Part shown: one piece after another, positions 8,275 to 16,050 of the stretch
Layout of the letters: each line of letters opens with the position of its first letter
How positions within the stretch are numbered: position 1 is the first letter of the stretch
Assembly: GCA_964355975.1 (NCBI GenBank)
Contig: CAYHFW010000016.1
Coordinates: 1 to 53,675 of the forward strand
From: F1-60-MAGs104 sp964355975
GTDB lineage: Bacteria > Planctomycetota > Phycisphaerae > Phycisphaerales > SM1A02
DNA: 53,675 nt
Direction: 5' to 3'
The notes under the pieces: generated by a model
Databases searched by the model: none
The model's input: only the letters and a program-made list of their open reading frames with translations
Told to the model about the DNA's origin: nothing
Program-made: the position numbers and the translations under genes

Positions 8275-9375
8275 ATGCACCAAACCCGTGAACGACAACG
8301 CACGCTCGGACGCACACAAGTGCTGCTCATTGGAGCAGTCGATGGCCCAGCATTTCGCCGCATCGATGACGCAGGAACGAATGCGGGATGGAGTGTGCGC
8401 GTCGACCGACTCGCGAGTGCGCGCGCCGCGCTCGGTTGGGTTCGCGGTCGTTCGATCGATGTTGTGGTGATCGATCATGCGTCAGTCGGCGCACGCACAT
8501 CCAGAGTCACTTGGATTCTTCATCGGTTCTTTCCCAACGCGCGCGTCGTGATTGTTGGCGATCTTCCGAGCGCATCTGTGGTGACAGAATGCTTTCGCGC
8601 AGGAGCAAGCGACTGGATCGAATCGGATGAGTGGAAGCACGACGCGGGAGTCGCTGTGCGCTTCGCAAAAGAAATCGAAATCGCAGTGAGCGCGCGCGTT
8701 CGCGCAGAACGACTCGTGGTGCTCGAGAACGCTTGTCGCCGACTCACCGCAGAGCGTCGCACGCTCGAGGCGAAGCTTGGCGGCGCGTTTGCGAATCTCG
8801 CTGGAGCCGAAGAGAGCGCGCGTGATCGCGAAGGAGTCGCTTCGATGCAAGCCGAGTGCCGCACGCTGCTCGCGCAAGAGAGCGAAGTCGAGGCGGTCGT
8901 CGAACTGACAACGCAGTACGTCATCGCGCGGGTCGGCGTCACGAATGCCGCGATCTTTCTGCTCGATCAGGGGCAATATCGCCTCGCGGGCTATGTGCGC
9001 GATGATCTCGCACGCAAGAGCGCTGGAGGGCTGATCGAACACCTCGCTGGAGTCTGGTGTGAGCGAATCGCTGCGCACGAGGAGTGCGTTCGATTCGGGC
9101 CGAGCGATCCACCGCCTGGTCGCTTTGCAGAACTCGCAGGACTCTTGCCAGGGCGTGCAGTTTTCGCCTTTGCCTGCCCCAAGATGAATGAGCGCCAAGG
9201 AAATGCCGTGGTGATCTTGTTTCGCGATGGACAGCGACCATTCAGCCCCGAGTTCGAAAGAGTTGCGCGGGCGGTGGCCCCGGCATTCGCGAGCAATCTC
9301 GCGCGGGTGCAGCGTGTGCTTACGCGCGCTCAGCCAGAGTGGCCGCGCGAGGCGCGTGATGAGTCGTCTGACTGA
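8275..9375 (+). CDS. Pseudo-receiver / coiled-coil / GAF domain protein
   Basis: The start is ATG 8275, with AGGAG (8264-8268) six bases upstream. Residues 10 to 125 look like a response-regulator receiver fold (VLLIGAVDG, VVVIDHASVG, ARVVIVGDL, FRAGASDW). It is degenerate: the acidic pair of the first strand is missing, and so is the conserved lysine after the last strand, although an aspartate in IDHA sits at the phosphoacceptor position. A helical linker rich in Arg, Glu and Ala follows (about 140 to 205), then a GAF-like domain (about 210 to 345). No output domain is seen, so it may be a ligand sensor or protein-interaction module. Its last 56 bases overlap the convergent psd gene. Confidence 0.72.
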   Translation: MHQTRERQRTLGRTQVLLIGAVDGPAFRRIDDAGTNAGWSVRVDRLASARAALGWVRGRSIDVVVIDHASVGARTSRVTWILHRFFPNARVVIVGDLPSASVVTECFRAGASDWIESDEWKHDAGVAVRFAKEIEIAVSARVRAERLVVLENACRRLTAERRTLEAKLGGAFANLAGAEESARDREGVASMQAECRTLLAQESEVEAVVELTTQYVIARVGVTNAAIFLLDQGQYRLAGYVRDDLARKSAGGLIEHLAGVWCERIAAHEECVRFGPSDPPPGRFAELAGLLPGRAVFAFACPKMNERQGNAVVILFRDGQRPFSPEFERVARAVAPAFASNLARVQRVLTRAQPEWPREARDESSD

Positions 9376-10021
9376 GCGCAAGCGTCGCGAGAGTCGTGAC
9401 GCCACCCACAACGCGCGTGCCCTTCGAAACATGCACAGTCGTTGACTCGGGACGGGGAATGATGAGTTCGGTCGTTGATCCAAACTTGATCATGCCGAAT
9501 CGCTGAGTGCGCGCGAATGATTCGCCGACGTGAATCGGACAGACGATGCGCCGCGCGATCGCTCCAGAAATCTGGCGGATGCCGATCGAATCACCTGCGG
9601 CACTTCGCACGACGATGAGATTGCACTCGTTGACTTGTGCACTCTCGGCAGAGCGCGCATCGAGGTACTTGCCGGGAGTGTGCTTGATCGAGACCACCGT
9701 CGCGCGACACGGCATGCGATTGATGTGCACATCGAGCACGCTGAGAAAGATGCGCACAACGGTTGCGGGACCTTGCGTTGCTTCGTGATGCTCGCAGGTG
9801 AAAACCGCTGAGACGACTCCATCTGCAGGACTGACGAGATCACTCTCATCGCGACTCGCCGCACGGCGAAAGAGCGGATCGCGAAAGAACGCAGCGACCG
9901 CAAACCAGATGACGCCCACAGGAATGATCGCCCAGAGTGTCGGTCCAGTGAGAATGAGAATCACAACTGCAATGGCAGTCGCGAGCCCCCATTCACGAAT
10001 TCCGTAGCGACTGAGAATCAT
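9320..10021 (-). CDS. psd: Phosphatidylserine decarboxylase family protein
   Basis: This is the proenzyme that makes phosphatidylethanolamine by decarboxylating phosphatidylserine. The 233-residue length and sequence fit the short (archaeal/actinobacterial-type) class. Two N-terminal membrane segments (residues 12 to 45) are followed by SPADG (D67), LDVHINR (H99) and FGMIKFGS, where self-cleavage between G181 and S182 forms the pyruvoyl group. It starts in an ATGA overlap with the upstream HTH-membrane gene. The partner pssA, which often follows, is absent because the convergent GAF gene occupies that space. Confidence 0.92.
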   Translation of the reverse strand: MILSRYGIREWGLATAIAVVILILTGPTLWAIIPVGVIWFAVAAFFRDPLFRRAASRDESDLVSPADGVVSAVFTCEHHEATQGPATVVRIFLSVLDVHINRMPCRATVVSIKHTPGKYLDARSAESAQVNECNLIVVRSAAGDSIGIRQISGAIARRIVCPIHVGESFARTQRFGMIKFGSTTELIIPRPESTTVHVSKGTRVVGGVTTLATLALSQTTHHAPRAATLAERA

Positions 10022-11196
10022 TCCATCGCGCGGCCGACGAAGAAGCCGACGCCGCCCGCGATGACTGTTCCAGCAGCGAGTGCTCCGACCCAGATCAGCA
10101 AGTCACCCGTGATCATCGATGCGAGTTGCGATCCACCGCTGAGTCGTGAGCCCGTCACAACGAGAGCTGTGAGGATGACTGCAACGAGTGCGATGGCGAG
10201 CATGCCGACGCCGAGTCCACTTCCGGCAGTGTCGACGATGGTCGATGATGCCATCACGGTTCCAGTGCCTGATGTCGCGCGTGAAACTGCCGGCGCGTCT
10301 TCTTCGAATGCGCCTGCCATTTCAGGTTCTGCAAAGATGCCGCTTGCGCTGACGACTGGAGCTCCGCTTGCCCCTTCGTCACCTGGATCTTCGAGAAGGG
10401 CAGCGCCCATCGTTGATTGATCGGAGTCACCGGTGAGGTCGAGCATTCCGCTGCCCGATCCAACAGTTTCGAGGCTCAAGGCGCCTGAGTCGGAGACTCC
10501 GCCTCGCGCTGAGAACACTGCGCTTCCGTCGCGCGAGCCGATGCCCGATCGTGCAGCCATTGATCCGCTTGCATCAGAGGCAACTCCCGATGGAGAGTCG
10601 CCGCGGCTATCGGCGAGATCGATTCCCATTCCGCTCGAGCTCGGGGCACTTCCGAGATCATCGAGACCGAGGTCGAGGTCGTCGTTGGCCGAGGCGCGTG
10701 GGGCAGGGGCCTTTGGCGCGGCGCTGCCGCCCATGAACGAGTCGGCGAGGCTGAGTTCGCCCGAATCAGAGTTTGAAGGAGGCGCCATCGGTGGCGGGGC
10801 GGATCGGGTGGTTGGACTCGATGGATTCGCAACGCCGGAATCTGCGAGTGAGAGAGGGGCGTCGAGTCCGAGATCGAGGTCGAGCCCGAGGTCGAGGCCG
10901 AGGTCGTCGTTGCCGCTTGCTGCGGGGGCACTGCCAGCGTGAGAGTCGTCAAACTTGAGGTCATCGAGCGCACCGCTGCCTGATGCGCCGGCCGAGCCTG
11001 GCTCATCTTCGGCTGGCAGCACGAAGTCTCCGACGTCGTCGATCACGAGTTGGTCGATGACCGCGCGCTTGAAGTGCACTTGGTCGTGCATCTTGAACTC
11101 TTCAAGTTGGCCGGAGCCGATCATTTCGAGCAGGTCAACTTTGGATTTGCCGAGTTTCGCTGCGGCTTCGTCGATGGTGTAGAAGAGTTTTGCCAT
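10018..11196 (-). CDS. HTH-domain protein with long acidic linker and two C-terminal membrane helices
   Basis: Residues 1 to 50 form an excisionase/MerR-like winged-helix reader (FYTIDEAAAKLGKSKVDLLEMI...). Then come about 250 residues of low-complexity Ser/Asp/Gly/Ala sequence, with a run of LGLD/LDLGLD repeats and recurring SLADS and DSG motifs. Two membrane helices close the protein (about 328-348 and 366-388). The reader would therefore sit on the inner face of the membrane on a flexible acidic tether. Proteins of this plan occur in planctomycetes, but I know no function. It precedes psd with an ATGA overlap, suggesting a link with the membrane. It is divergent from mutY with a 35-base gap. 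Confidence 0.7.
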   Translation of the reverse strand: MAKLFYTIDEAAAKLGKSKVDLLEMIGSGQLEEFKMHDQVHFKRAVIDQLVIDDVGDFVLPAEDEPGSAGASGSGALDDLKFDDSHAGSAPAASGNDDLGLDLGLDLDLGLDAPLSLADSGVANPSSPTTRSAPPPMAPPSNSDSGELSLADSFMGGSAAPKAPAPRASANDDLDLGLDDLGSAPSSSGMGIDLADSRGDSPSGVASDASGSMAARSGIGSRDGSAVFSARGGVSDSGALSLETVGSGSGMLDLTGDSDQSTMGAALLEDPGDEGASGAPVVSASGIFAEPEMAGAFEEDAPAVSRATSGTGTVMASSTIVDTAGSGLGVGMLAIALVAVILTALVVTGSRLSGGSQLASMITGDLLIWVGALAAGTVIAGGVGFFVGRAME

Positions 11197-11209
11197 TGTG
11201 GGGGGTCGA

Positions 11210-11222
11210 AAGTACTTACGCT
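11210..11222. promoter_or_regulatory. Palindromic AT-rich element with -10-like boxes on both strands
   Basis: The 35-base gap between the divergent starts contains the palindrome AAGTACTT (11210-11217). On the minus strand TACTTT lies about twelve bases before the ATG at 11196. On the plus strand TACGCT (11217-11222) lies nine bases before the ATG at 11232. Both genes could be driven from here with leaders of only a few bases. Confidence 0.35.
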
Positions 11223-11231
11223 ACGGCTCAA

Positions 11232-12365
11232 ATGACGGTTGCGCAAGGTGATCGAAGAAGAGGGTCGAAGGGTGATTCGGCCGCGCAGCGCGTCGAACGT
11301 TGGTTCAAGAGCGCCGCCCGCGACCTTCCGTGGCGTCGTGAACGAACGCCCTATGGCACGCTTGTGAGCGAGGCCATGCTGCAACAAACGCAGGTCTCTC
11401 GTGTCGCCCCCATTTGGGTGGCGTTTATGAAGAATTTTCCGACGATTCGTGCTCTCGGCAGGGCATCTGAGGATTCAGTCGTCGAGGCATGGCGTGGCTT
11501 GGGCTACTACCGCCGAGCACGGCAGTTGCACCGGGCGGCCCGAATTGTTTGCGATTTGCACCATGCGAAGGTGCCGTCCTCAAAGGAAGAGTTGCTCGCG
11601 CTGCCGGGAATCGGGCCCTACTGCGCGGGGGCGATCGGTTCAATCGCCTTTGGGATGCGTGAGCCGATCGTCGATGGCAATGTTGCACGCGTGCTGATGC
11701 GTCTGCACGGGCGCAACGTCGATCGAGAGTCGCCCGTGGGATCGCGCTGGGTCTGGCAGCGGGCGCGCGAGTACGTCGACGAATCGCGAGAGCCCGGAGC
11801 CGCCAATGAGGGGCTCATGGAACTCGGGGCAACACTTTGCACGCCAGTGAATCCGCGATGTGCCGAGTGCCCGCTTCAAAGCAGTTGCGTGGCGCGCGAG
11901 CAGCGATCGCAGGGGCGCATTCCACTGCCGAAGAAGCGCGCAGTGCGCACTGTGTTGCATGCGCATGTCATCATTGCCCGCGTCGATGGGCGCACAGCAT
12001 TAGTTCGGCGCGCAGATTCAGGATTGTGGGGTGGGATGCTTTTTCCGCCGACACACGAGACGCAGAAGCGTGTTTCAAAGCAGACTGTTGCGACCAAGTT
12101 TGGAGTGCGATCGATTGAGTTGTCGAGTCGAGCTGCGTTCACCTTTCTCACGACTCACCGCGAGGTGCGCTTTCGGGTTTGGTCTGCGAGTGGGGGCGCA
12201 TCGCAACTGCTCAAGAAGTCGCAGGGTTCGGGGTGGACGTGGCACGCGCCAGCCGCTGTCGCGCGCGCGTCACTCTCGAGTGCGATGTGCAAGGTGTTCG
12301 AGTCGGTCGCTGATCAGCACAAAGCAAAGCGCGGGGGTGTGCGAGTACCCTTGAAAGCGAAATGA
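11232..12365 (+). CDS. mutY: A/G-specific adenine DNA glycosylase MutY
   Basis: MutY removes adenine mispaired with 8-oxoguanine. The helix-hairpin-helix glycosylase domain shows SEAMLQQTQV with the catalytic glutamate (E47), the hairpin LPGIGPYCAGAIGS, and VDGNVARVL with the catalytic aspartate. The iron-sulfur cluster ligands have the exact C-x6-C-x2-C-x5-C spacing (CTPVNPRCAECPLQSSC). The C-terminal 120 residues are a reduced NUDIX-like 8-oxoG recognition domain. The start is ATG 11232; an upstream in-frame ATG at 11190 would overlap the divergent gene. The next gene begins in an ATGA overlap with its stop. Confidence 0.95.
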   Translation: MTVAQGDRRRGSKGDSAAQRVERWFKSAARDLPWRRERTPYGTLVSEAMLQQTQVSRVAPIWVAFMKNFPTIRALGRASEDSVVEAWRGLGYYRRARQLHRAARIVCDLHHAKVPSSKEELLALPGIGPYCAGAIGSIAFGMREPIVDGNVARVLMRLHGRNVDRESPVGSRWVWQRAREYVDESREPGAANEGLMELGATLCTPVNPRCAECPLQSSCVAREQRSQGRIPLPKKRAVRTVLHAHVIIARVDGRTALVRRADSGLWGGMLFPPTHETQKRVSKQTVATKFGVRSIELSSRAAFTFLTTHREVRFRVWSASGGASQLLKKSQGSGWTWHAPAAVARASLSSAMCKVFESVADQHKAKRGGVRVPLKAK

Positions 12366-12910
12366 TTGACGCACGCGCACATTCTCAGATACTCACGCGC
12401 CCGCGTTTCGCACGCATGACACGCACTGCGTTCGCAGCGATTGTGTTTCTCGGGTGCGTCGCATGCCAACCCAAAGAGAATCCTGTGCTTTCAAATGAGC
12501 AGTTTCCGGGCGAGAAGCACCCGTCGAATGTGTTGTTGAGCAACGAGCAGCAAGCTGATGTTGTCGCTGCACTTCGAGCAACAGCAGTGGGGATGCCAAC
12601 AGATCCGCTCACGTCAGCCCCCAATGCTGTGCGCTGGTCGGATGTGAAGGCTGCCGCGCACGCTGCGATCGTTGCTGCCGACATGGGCGTCGTCAAGTCG
12701 ACTCTGGATGGCGAAACATGGACCTTTGAGATTGAGACCCAGGGTGGAGAGCCAGCCAAGTTGACGGTTGTGCGACGCGATCCGCCTGAGATGTACCTCG
12801 CGACAGCTTCTGTCGGAACATTTGGCGAACGCTTCGACAACGCAGAGCGCATTGTGCGTGAGTTTCGAATGGCGATGCGCCGATTCGGCGCGCTCAAGCG
12901 CCCGTCTTGA
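12362..12910 (+). CDS. Small probable lipoprotein of unknown function
   Basis: I do not recognise this 182-residue protein. If read from ATG 12416, it begins with a short lipoprotein-like signal (MTRTAFAAIVFLGCVAC), so lipidation at one of the two cysteines is likely. ATG 12362 forms an ATGA overlap with mutY and gives an 18-residue longer basic N-terminus; translational coupling favours it but signal-peptide shape favours 12416. The body is mixed alpha/beta with no repeat or motif I can name. Its last 17 bases overlap gatA on the other strand. Confidence 0.6.
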   Translation: MIDARAHSQILTRPRFARMTRTAFAAIVFLGCVACQPKENPVLSNEQFPGEKHPSNVLLSNEQQADVVAALRATAVGMPTDPLTSAPNAVRWSDVKAAAHAAIVAADMGVVKSTLDGETWTFEIETQGGEPAKLTVVRRDPPEMYLATASVGTFGERFDNAERIVREFRMAMRRFGALKRPS

Positions 12911-14372
12911 GAGCCGCCTGAGCTGAAATCTGCGCGCGTCCACCTTGCGCGCGTTCGTACGCACGCGCAACCTTGAAGAGCAACGGTTCGGCGAAGGCTT
13001 GCGCTTGCAGTTGAATACCCACTGGCAGGCGCGTGCCTGAACTCTCGTCAAAGCCGGCGGGAAGCGAAATGCCGCAGATGCCAGCGATGTTTGTATTCAC
13101 TGTGTAAACGTCGCACATGTACATGGAGAGTGGATCGGTGAGCCCGCCGAGCGTGAACGCCGCAGTGGGAGAGGTTGGCCCAAGGATGACATCGCACTTC
13201 GTAAAGGCTGTGTCGAACTCTTGCTTGATGAGTCTGCGAATCTGCAGCGCGCGGCGGTAGTAGGCGTCGTAGTACCCCGCGCTCAGAACGTAGGTCCCGA
13301 GCATGATGCGCCTCTGAACCTCGCGCCCGAATCCTTCGGCGCGGCTCTGCGCGTAGAGGTCAAAGAGGTCTTGCCCCTTCGCGGGCTTCGTTCGGTGCCC
13401 ATATCGGATGCCATCAAATCGCGCAAGATTGCTACATGCTTCGGCGGGTGCGATGACGTAGTAGGTCGAGATTCCGACATCGGTGAGCGGAAGGTCGACA
13501 TCTACGATCTCTGCGCCCATTGCCTTGAAGTGATCAACTGCTTGCGACACCGCAAGGTCAACGGCGGGTGCATTGCCTTTGCGGTATTGAAGCGGCAGCC
13601 CAACACGAAATCTGCGCGGTGTCTCTTCGAGAACGGCGACAACTTCTTCGACCGGTTGTGGCGCGCACGTCGAATCGCGGGGGTCATCGCCCGCCATGCA
13701 CTGATAGAGCAGTGCAGCATCGCGCACGCTGTGCGTGAGCGGTCCAATCTGGTCGAGGCTGCTGCCGAAGGCGACGAGTCCGTAGCGCGAAATGCGCCCA
13801 AATGTCGGTTTGAAGCCGACGATTCCGCAGAGCGACGCGGGTTGGCGAATCGACCCTCCAGTGTCTGATCCAAGTGCGGCGGCGCAGAGGTTTGCGGCGA
13901 CTGCTGCAGCGCTGCCGCCCGATGATCCGCCAGGAACGCGCGTGGTATCCCAGGGATTTCGTACCGCGCCCCATGCGCAGGTCTCGCACGACGATCCCAT
14001 CGCAAACTCGTCCATGTTCGTCTTGCCGAGGAGAATCGCTCCCGCAGAATTCAGGCGATCGATCACAGTTGCGTCGAAGGGCGATCGGTAACTCTCAAGA
14101 ATGCGCGAGGAGCAACTGGTATGGCCTTGGCGCGTGACGATGTTGTCTTTGATCGCAATAGGAACGCCGGCGAGTGGACCGACTGGATCGCCTGCAGCGA
14201 GCGCGCGATCGAGCGCATTTGCGCGAATGCGCGCTTCGTCGTCAAACGTCTCGCGGTAGGCGTTCAGCGTTGGATTCTGCGCCTCGATGCGACTGATGTA
14301 GCCATCGACGGCCATGCGCGACGTGACCTTGCGATCGCGAATGTCGTCGCGCAGTGAAACAAGATCGCTCAT
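12894..14372 (-). CDS. gatA: Asp-tRNA(Asn)/Glu-tRNA(Gln) amidotransferase subunit A
   Basis: GatA is the glutaminase subunit that supplies ammonia for converting mischarged Glu-tRNA(Gln) or Asp-tRNA(Asn). It has the full Ser-cisSer-Lys triad of the amidase signature family: K75 in IKDN, S150 in the PGGSSGGSAAA stretch, and S174 in TGGSIRQP. The length of 492 residues is standard. It follows gatC in an ATGA overlap. gatB is not in the window and must lie elsewhere. The 3' end overlaps the convergent lipoprotein gene by 17 bases. Confidence 0.96.
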   Translation of the reverse strand: MSDLVSLRDDIRDRKVTSRMAVDGYISRIEAQNPTLNAYRETFDDEARIRANALDRALAAGDPVGPLAGVPIAIKDNIVTRQGHTSCSSRILESYRSPFDATVIDRLNSAGAILLGKTNMDEFAMGSSCETCAWGAVRNPWDTTRVPGGSSGGSAAAVAANLCAAALGSDTGGSIRQPASLCGIVGFKPTFGRISRYGLVAFGSSLDQIGPLTHSVRDAALLYQCMAGDDPRDSTCAPQPVEEVVAVLEETPRRFRVGLPLQYRKGNAPAVDLAVSQAVDHFKAMGAEIVDVDLPLTDVGISTYYVIAPAEACSNLARFDGIRYGHRTKPAKGQDLFDLYAQSRAEGFGREVQRRIMLGTYVLSAGYYDAYYRRALQIRRLIKQEFDTAFTKCDVILGPTSPTAAFTLGGLTDPLSMYMCDVYTVNTNIAGICGISLPAGFDESSGTRLPVGIQLQAQAFAEPLLFKVARAYERAQGGRAQISAQAALKTGA

Positions 14373-14692
14373 GATGACTCGCCCCCGAGCACCTTCGGAA
14401 CAACGAGGTAGACGCCTTCGGTCGCTGGGGCGTTGCGCAGGAGGTCGGCGATCGGCATGCCAGGTTCTTCGACGTCGTCGGCAAGTCGATTCGAGAGTGT
14501 CAGCGGATGCGCCATTGGCTCGAGGGCAGTTGTGTCGATCGACTGCAGTTGCTCAATATGCCCAAGAATTGCGACCAATTCGCGTTGCAATTGAGCGAGT
14601 CGCTCTTCAGGAATGGCGAGGCGCGCAAGTTTTGCAACGTGCCGCACCTCGTCGATGCCGAGTGGAGAGGGTGATTGAGTCAGATCGCTCAT
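14369..14692 (-). CDS. gatC: Asp-tRNA(Asn)/Glu-tRNA(Gln) amidotransferase subunit C
   Basis: This is the 107-residue GatC belt subunit that wraps GatA and GatB. Typical features are IDEVRHVAKLARLAIPEE near the start, a helix with LGHIEQLQSIDT, and the EPMAHPL and LRNAPATEG motifs near the end. The start is ATG 14692; longer readings run into the divergent efflux gene. A TAGACT box ten bases before the start is a possible -10 element. gatC and gatA form a two-gene operon. Confidence 0.93.
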   Translation of the reverse strand: MSDLTQSPSPLGIDEVRHVAKLARLAIPEERLAQLQRELVAILGHIEQLQSIDTTALEPMAHPLTLSNRLADDVEEPGMPIADLLRNAPATEGVYLVVPKVLGGESS

Positions 14693-14702
14693 AAGGAGAG
14701 GG

Positions 14703-14708
14703 AGTCTA
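14703..14708 (-). promoter_or_regulatory. Possible -10 box (TAGACT) for gatCA
   Basis: On the minus strand TAGACT ends ten bases before the gatC ATG, predicting a leader of about four bases. The same hexamer at the same distance precedes the phoH-like gene at 23146. There is no Shine-Dalgarno sequence before gatC; the intervening bases are pyrimidine-rich. Confidence 0.4.
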
Positions 14709-14742
14709 ACTGCACAACATGAGATACCGTTGCGTGTTCGCA

Positions 14743-16050
14743 ATGGACACTCCGCGCCTTTCAATGAGAACTCGAATCGTTCGTGGATTCGTCGCACTCG
14801 CGATGCTTGGCGGCTCAATTGCGATCCTCATCGTGCTCGCGTCGACGCGCCCGTTGCCAGGTTCGCTTGAGCAGCGCCATGCGGTGCAGCGAATCGCCGT
14901 GTTTCACACCAAGCGCCTGAATCTTGCGCGTCAGTGGATTGGTTACGGCACGGTGCGCGCGCTCGACTCGGCAGATGTGCCCGCGCGCGTCGGGGCGACG
15001 GTGATTGAGATTGCCCCTCAGGCGAAGGCAGGGTCGACTGTTGGCGCAGGGCAGTTTCTTGTTCAACTCGACGATCTCGACTTCCGTCGCGCGGTGGAAG
15101 GCGCAGTGCAACAGATCGCCGCGATTGATTCGCAGCTTGCGTCGATCGCGCTCGAAGAGGGTGGGCTTCATCAGCGACTCGCACTCGCGCGCGAAGATGT
15201 GGCGCTCGCCAAACGCGACGAGGAGCGTGCGAGCGATGCGGTGAAGTCGGGTGCAGCGAATCAGCGCGAACTCGACCGAAGCCACCAGCAGGTGATCACG
15301 ATGGAGCGCGCACAATTGTTGTTGCAGGAGGCGTTCAATCAACTCACTCCGCGACGCAGCGCACTCGTCGCGCAACGTGAGATTCAACGCACGCAACAGA
15401 CAACGGCGCAGACCAATGTCGATCGCTGCCGGATCACATCCCCCATCGCCGGCACGCTGCAGATGTTTGAACTTGAGATCGGCGAGAGCGTGGTCGCCAC
15501 GCAGGTCGTCGCACGTGTCGTCAATGTTTCGTCGGTCGAGATTCCGATTCGTCTGCCAGGCGCTGCGCGCGGTTCGGTGCGTGTCGGCGACCGTGTCGAC
15601 TACAAGATCGTTCCACATGCGACACGCATGGGGGTTTCGACTGTCGCGCGCATCGAACCCGAAGATAATCCGCTCGAGCGCACGATGACGGTCTACGCCG
15701 AGGTCAAGCAAGATGGCAGTGCAGCAAACAACATTGCGCCAGGCGAGTTTGCCGAGGCGACAGTGCATGCACATGATGCTGTCGAACGGACGGCCGTGCC
15801 ACGTCGCAGCGTTCGGGCAGAGCGCGTGATGCAACTCATCGATGGGCGTGTCGTTGCGCGCCCAGTCGTCGTGGCCTTCGCGTTTCGTGGAACGATCGCC
15901 GACTCTGGACTCAACGATGTGGACTGGCTCGTGCTCGAAGAGCCACTTCCTGATGGCATCGCGGTCGCGGCAGATGGTGGTCGCAGAATCGCGCCGGGAA
16001 CGGTGGTTGAAGCGATCGAAGCAGATCGCGGCGAGTTGCCGTCCCCATGA
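14743..16050 (+). CDS. RND efflux periplasmic adaptor (membrane fusion protein)
   Basis: This adaptor links an inner-membrane RND pump to an outer-membrane channel. An N-terminal membrane anchor (RIVRGFVALAML...VLAS) is followed by a lipoyl-like half motif (VGATVIEIAPQAKAGSTVGAGQFL), a long alpha-helical hairpin (about residues 100 to 220), the second lipoyl half (CRITSPIAGTLQMFELEIGESV), and a beta-barrel plus membrane-proximal domain. I prefer ATG 14743; ATG 14719 and ATG 14764 are also in frame. A TACCGT box twelve bases before 14743 is a weak promoter hint. The pump gene starts in an ATGA overlap with its stop. No outer-membrane factor gene is adjacent. Confidence 0.88.
   Translation: MDTPRLSMRTRIVRGFVALAMLGGSIAILIVLASTRPLPGSLEQRHAVQRIAVFHTKRLNLARQWIGYGTVRALDSADVPARVGATVIEIAPQAKAGSTVGAGQFLVQLDDLDFRRAVEGAVQQIAAIDSQLASIALEEGGLHQRLALAREDVALAKRDEERASDAVKSGAANQRELDRSHQQVITMERAQLLLQEAFNQLTPRRSALVAQREIQRTQQTTAQTNVDRCRITSPIAGTLQMFELEIGESVVATQVVARVVNVSSVEIPIRLPGAARGSVRVGDRVDYKIVPHATRMGVSTVARIEPEDNPLERTMTVYAEVKQDGSAANNIAPGEFAEATVHAHDAVERTAVPRRSVRAERVMQLIDGRVVARPVVVAFAFRGTIADSGLNDVDWLVLEEPLPDGIAVAADGGRRIAPGTVVEAIEADRGELPSP

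Noticed and set aside
10600..10940. Direct repeats rich in GAGGTCGAG as a possible repeat array
   Set aside because: They are explained by codons for the LDLGLD low-complexity linker of the HTH-membrane protein.
14815..15834. A 339-residue minus-strand frame opposite the efflux adaptor
   Set aside because: His/Arg-rich shadow with no domain, fully antisense to a clear adaptor gene.
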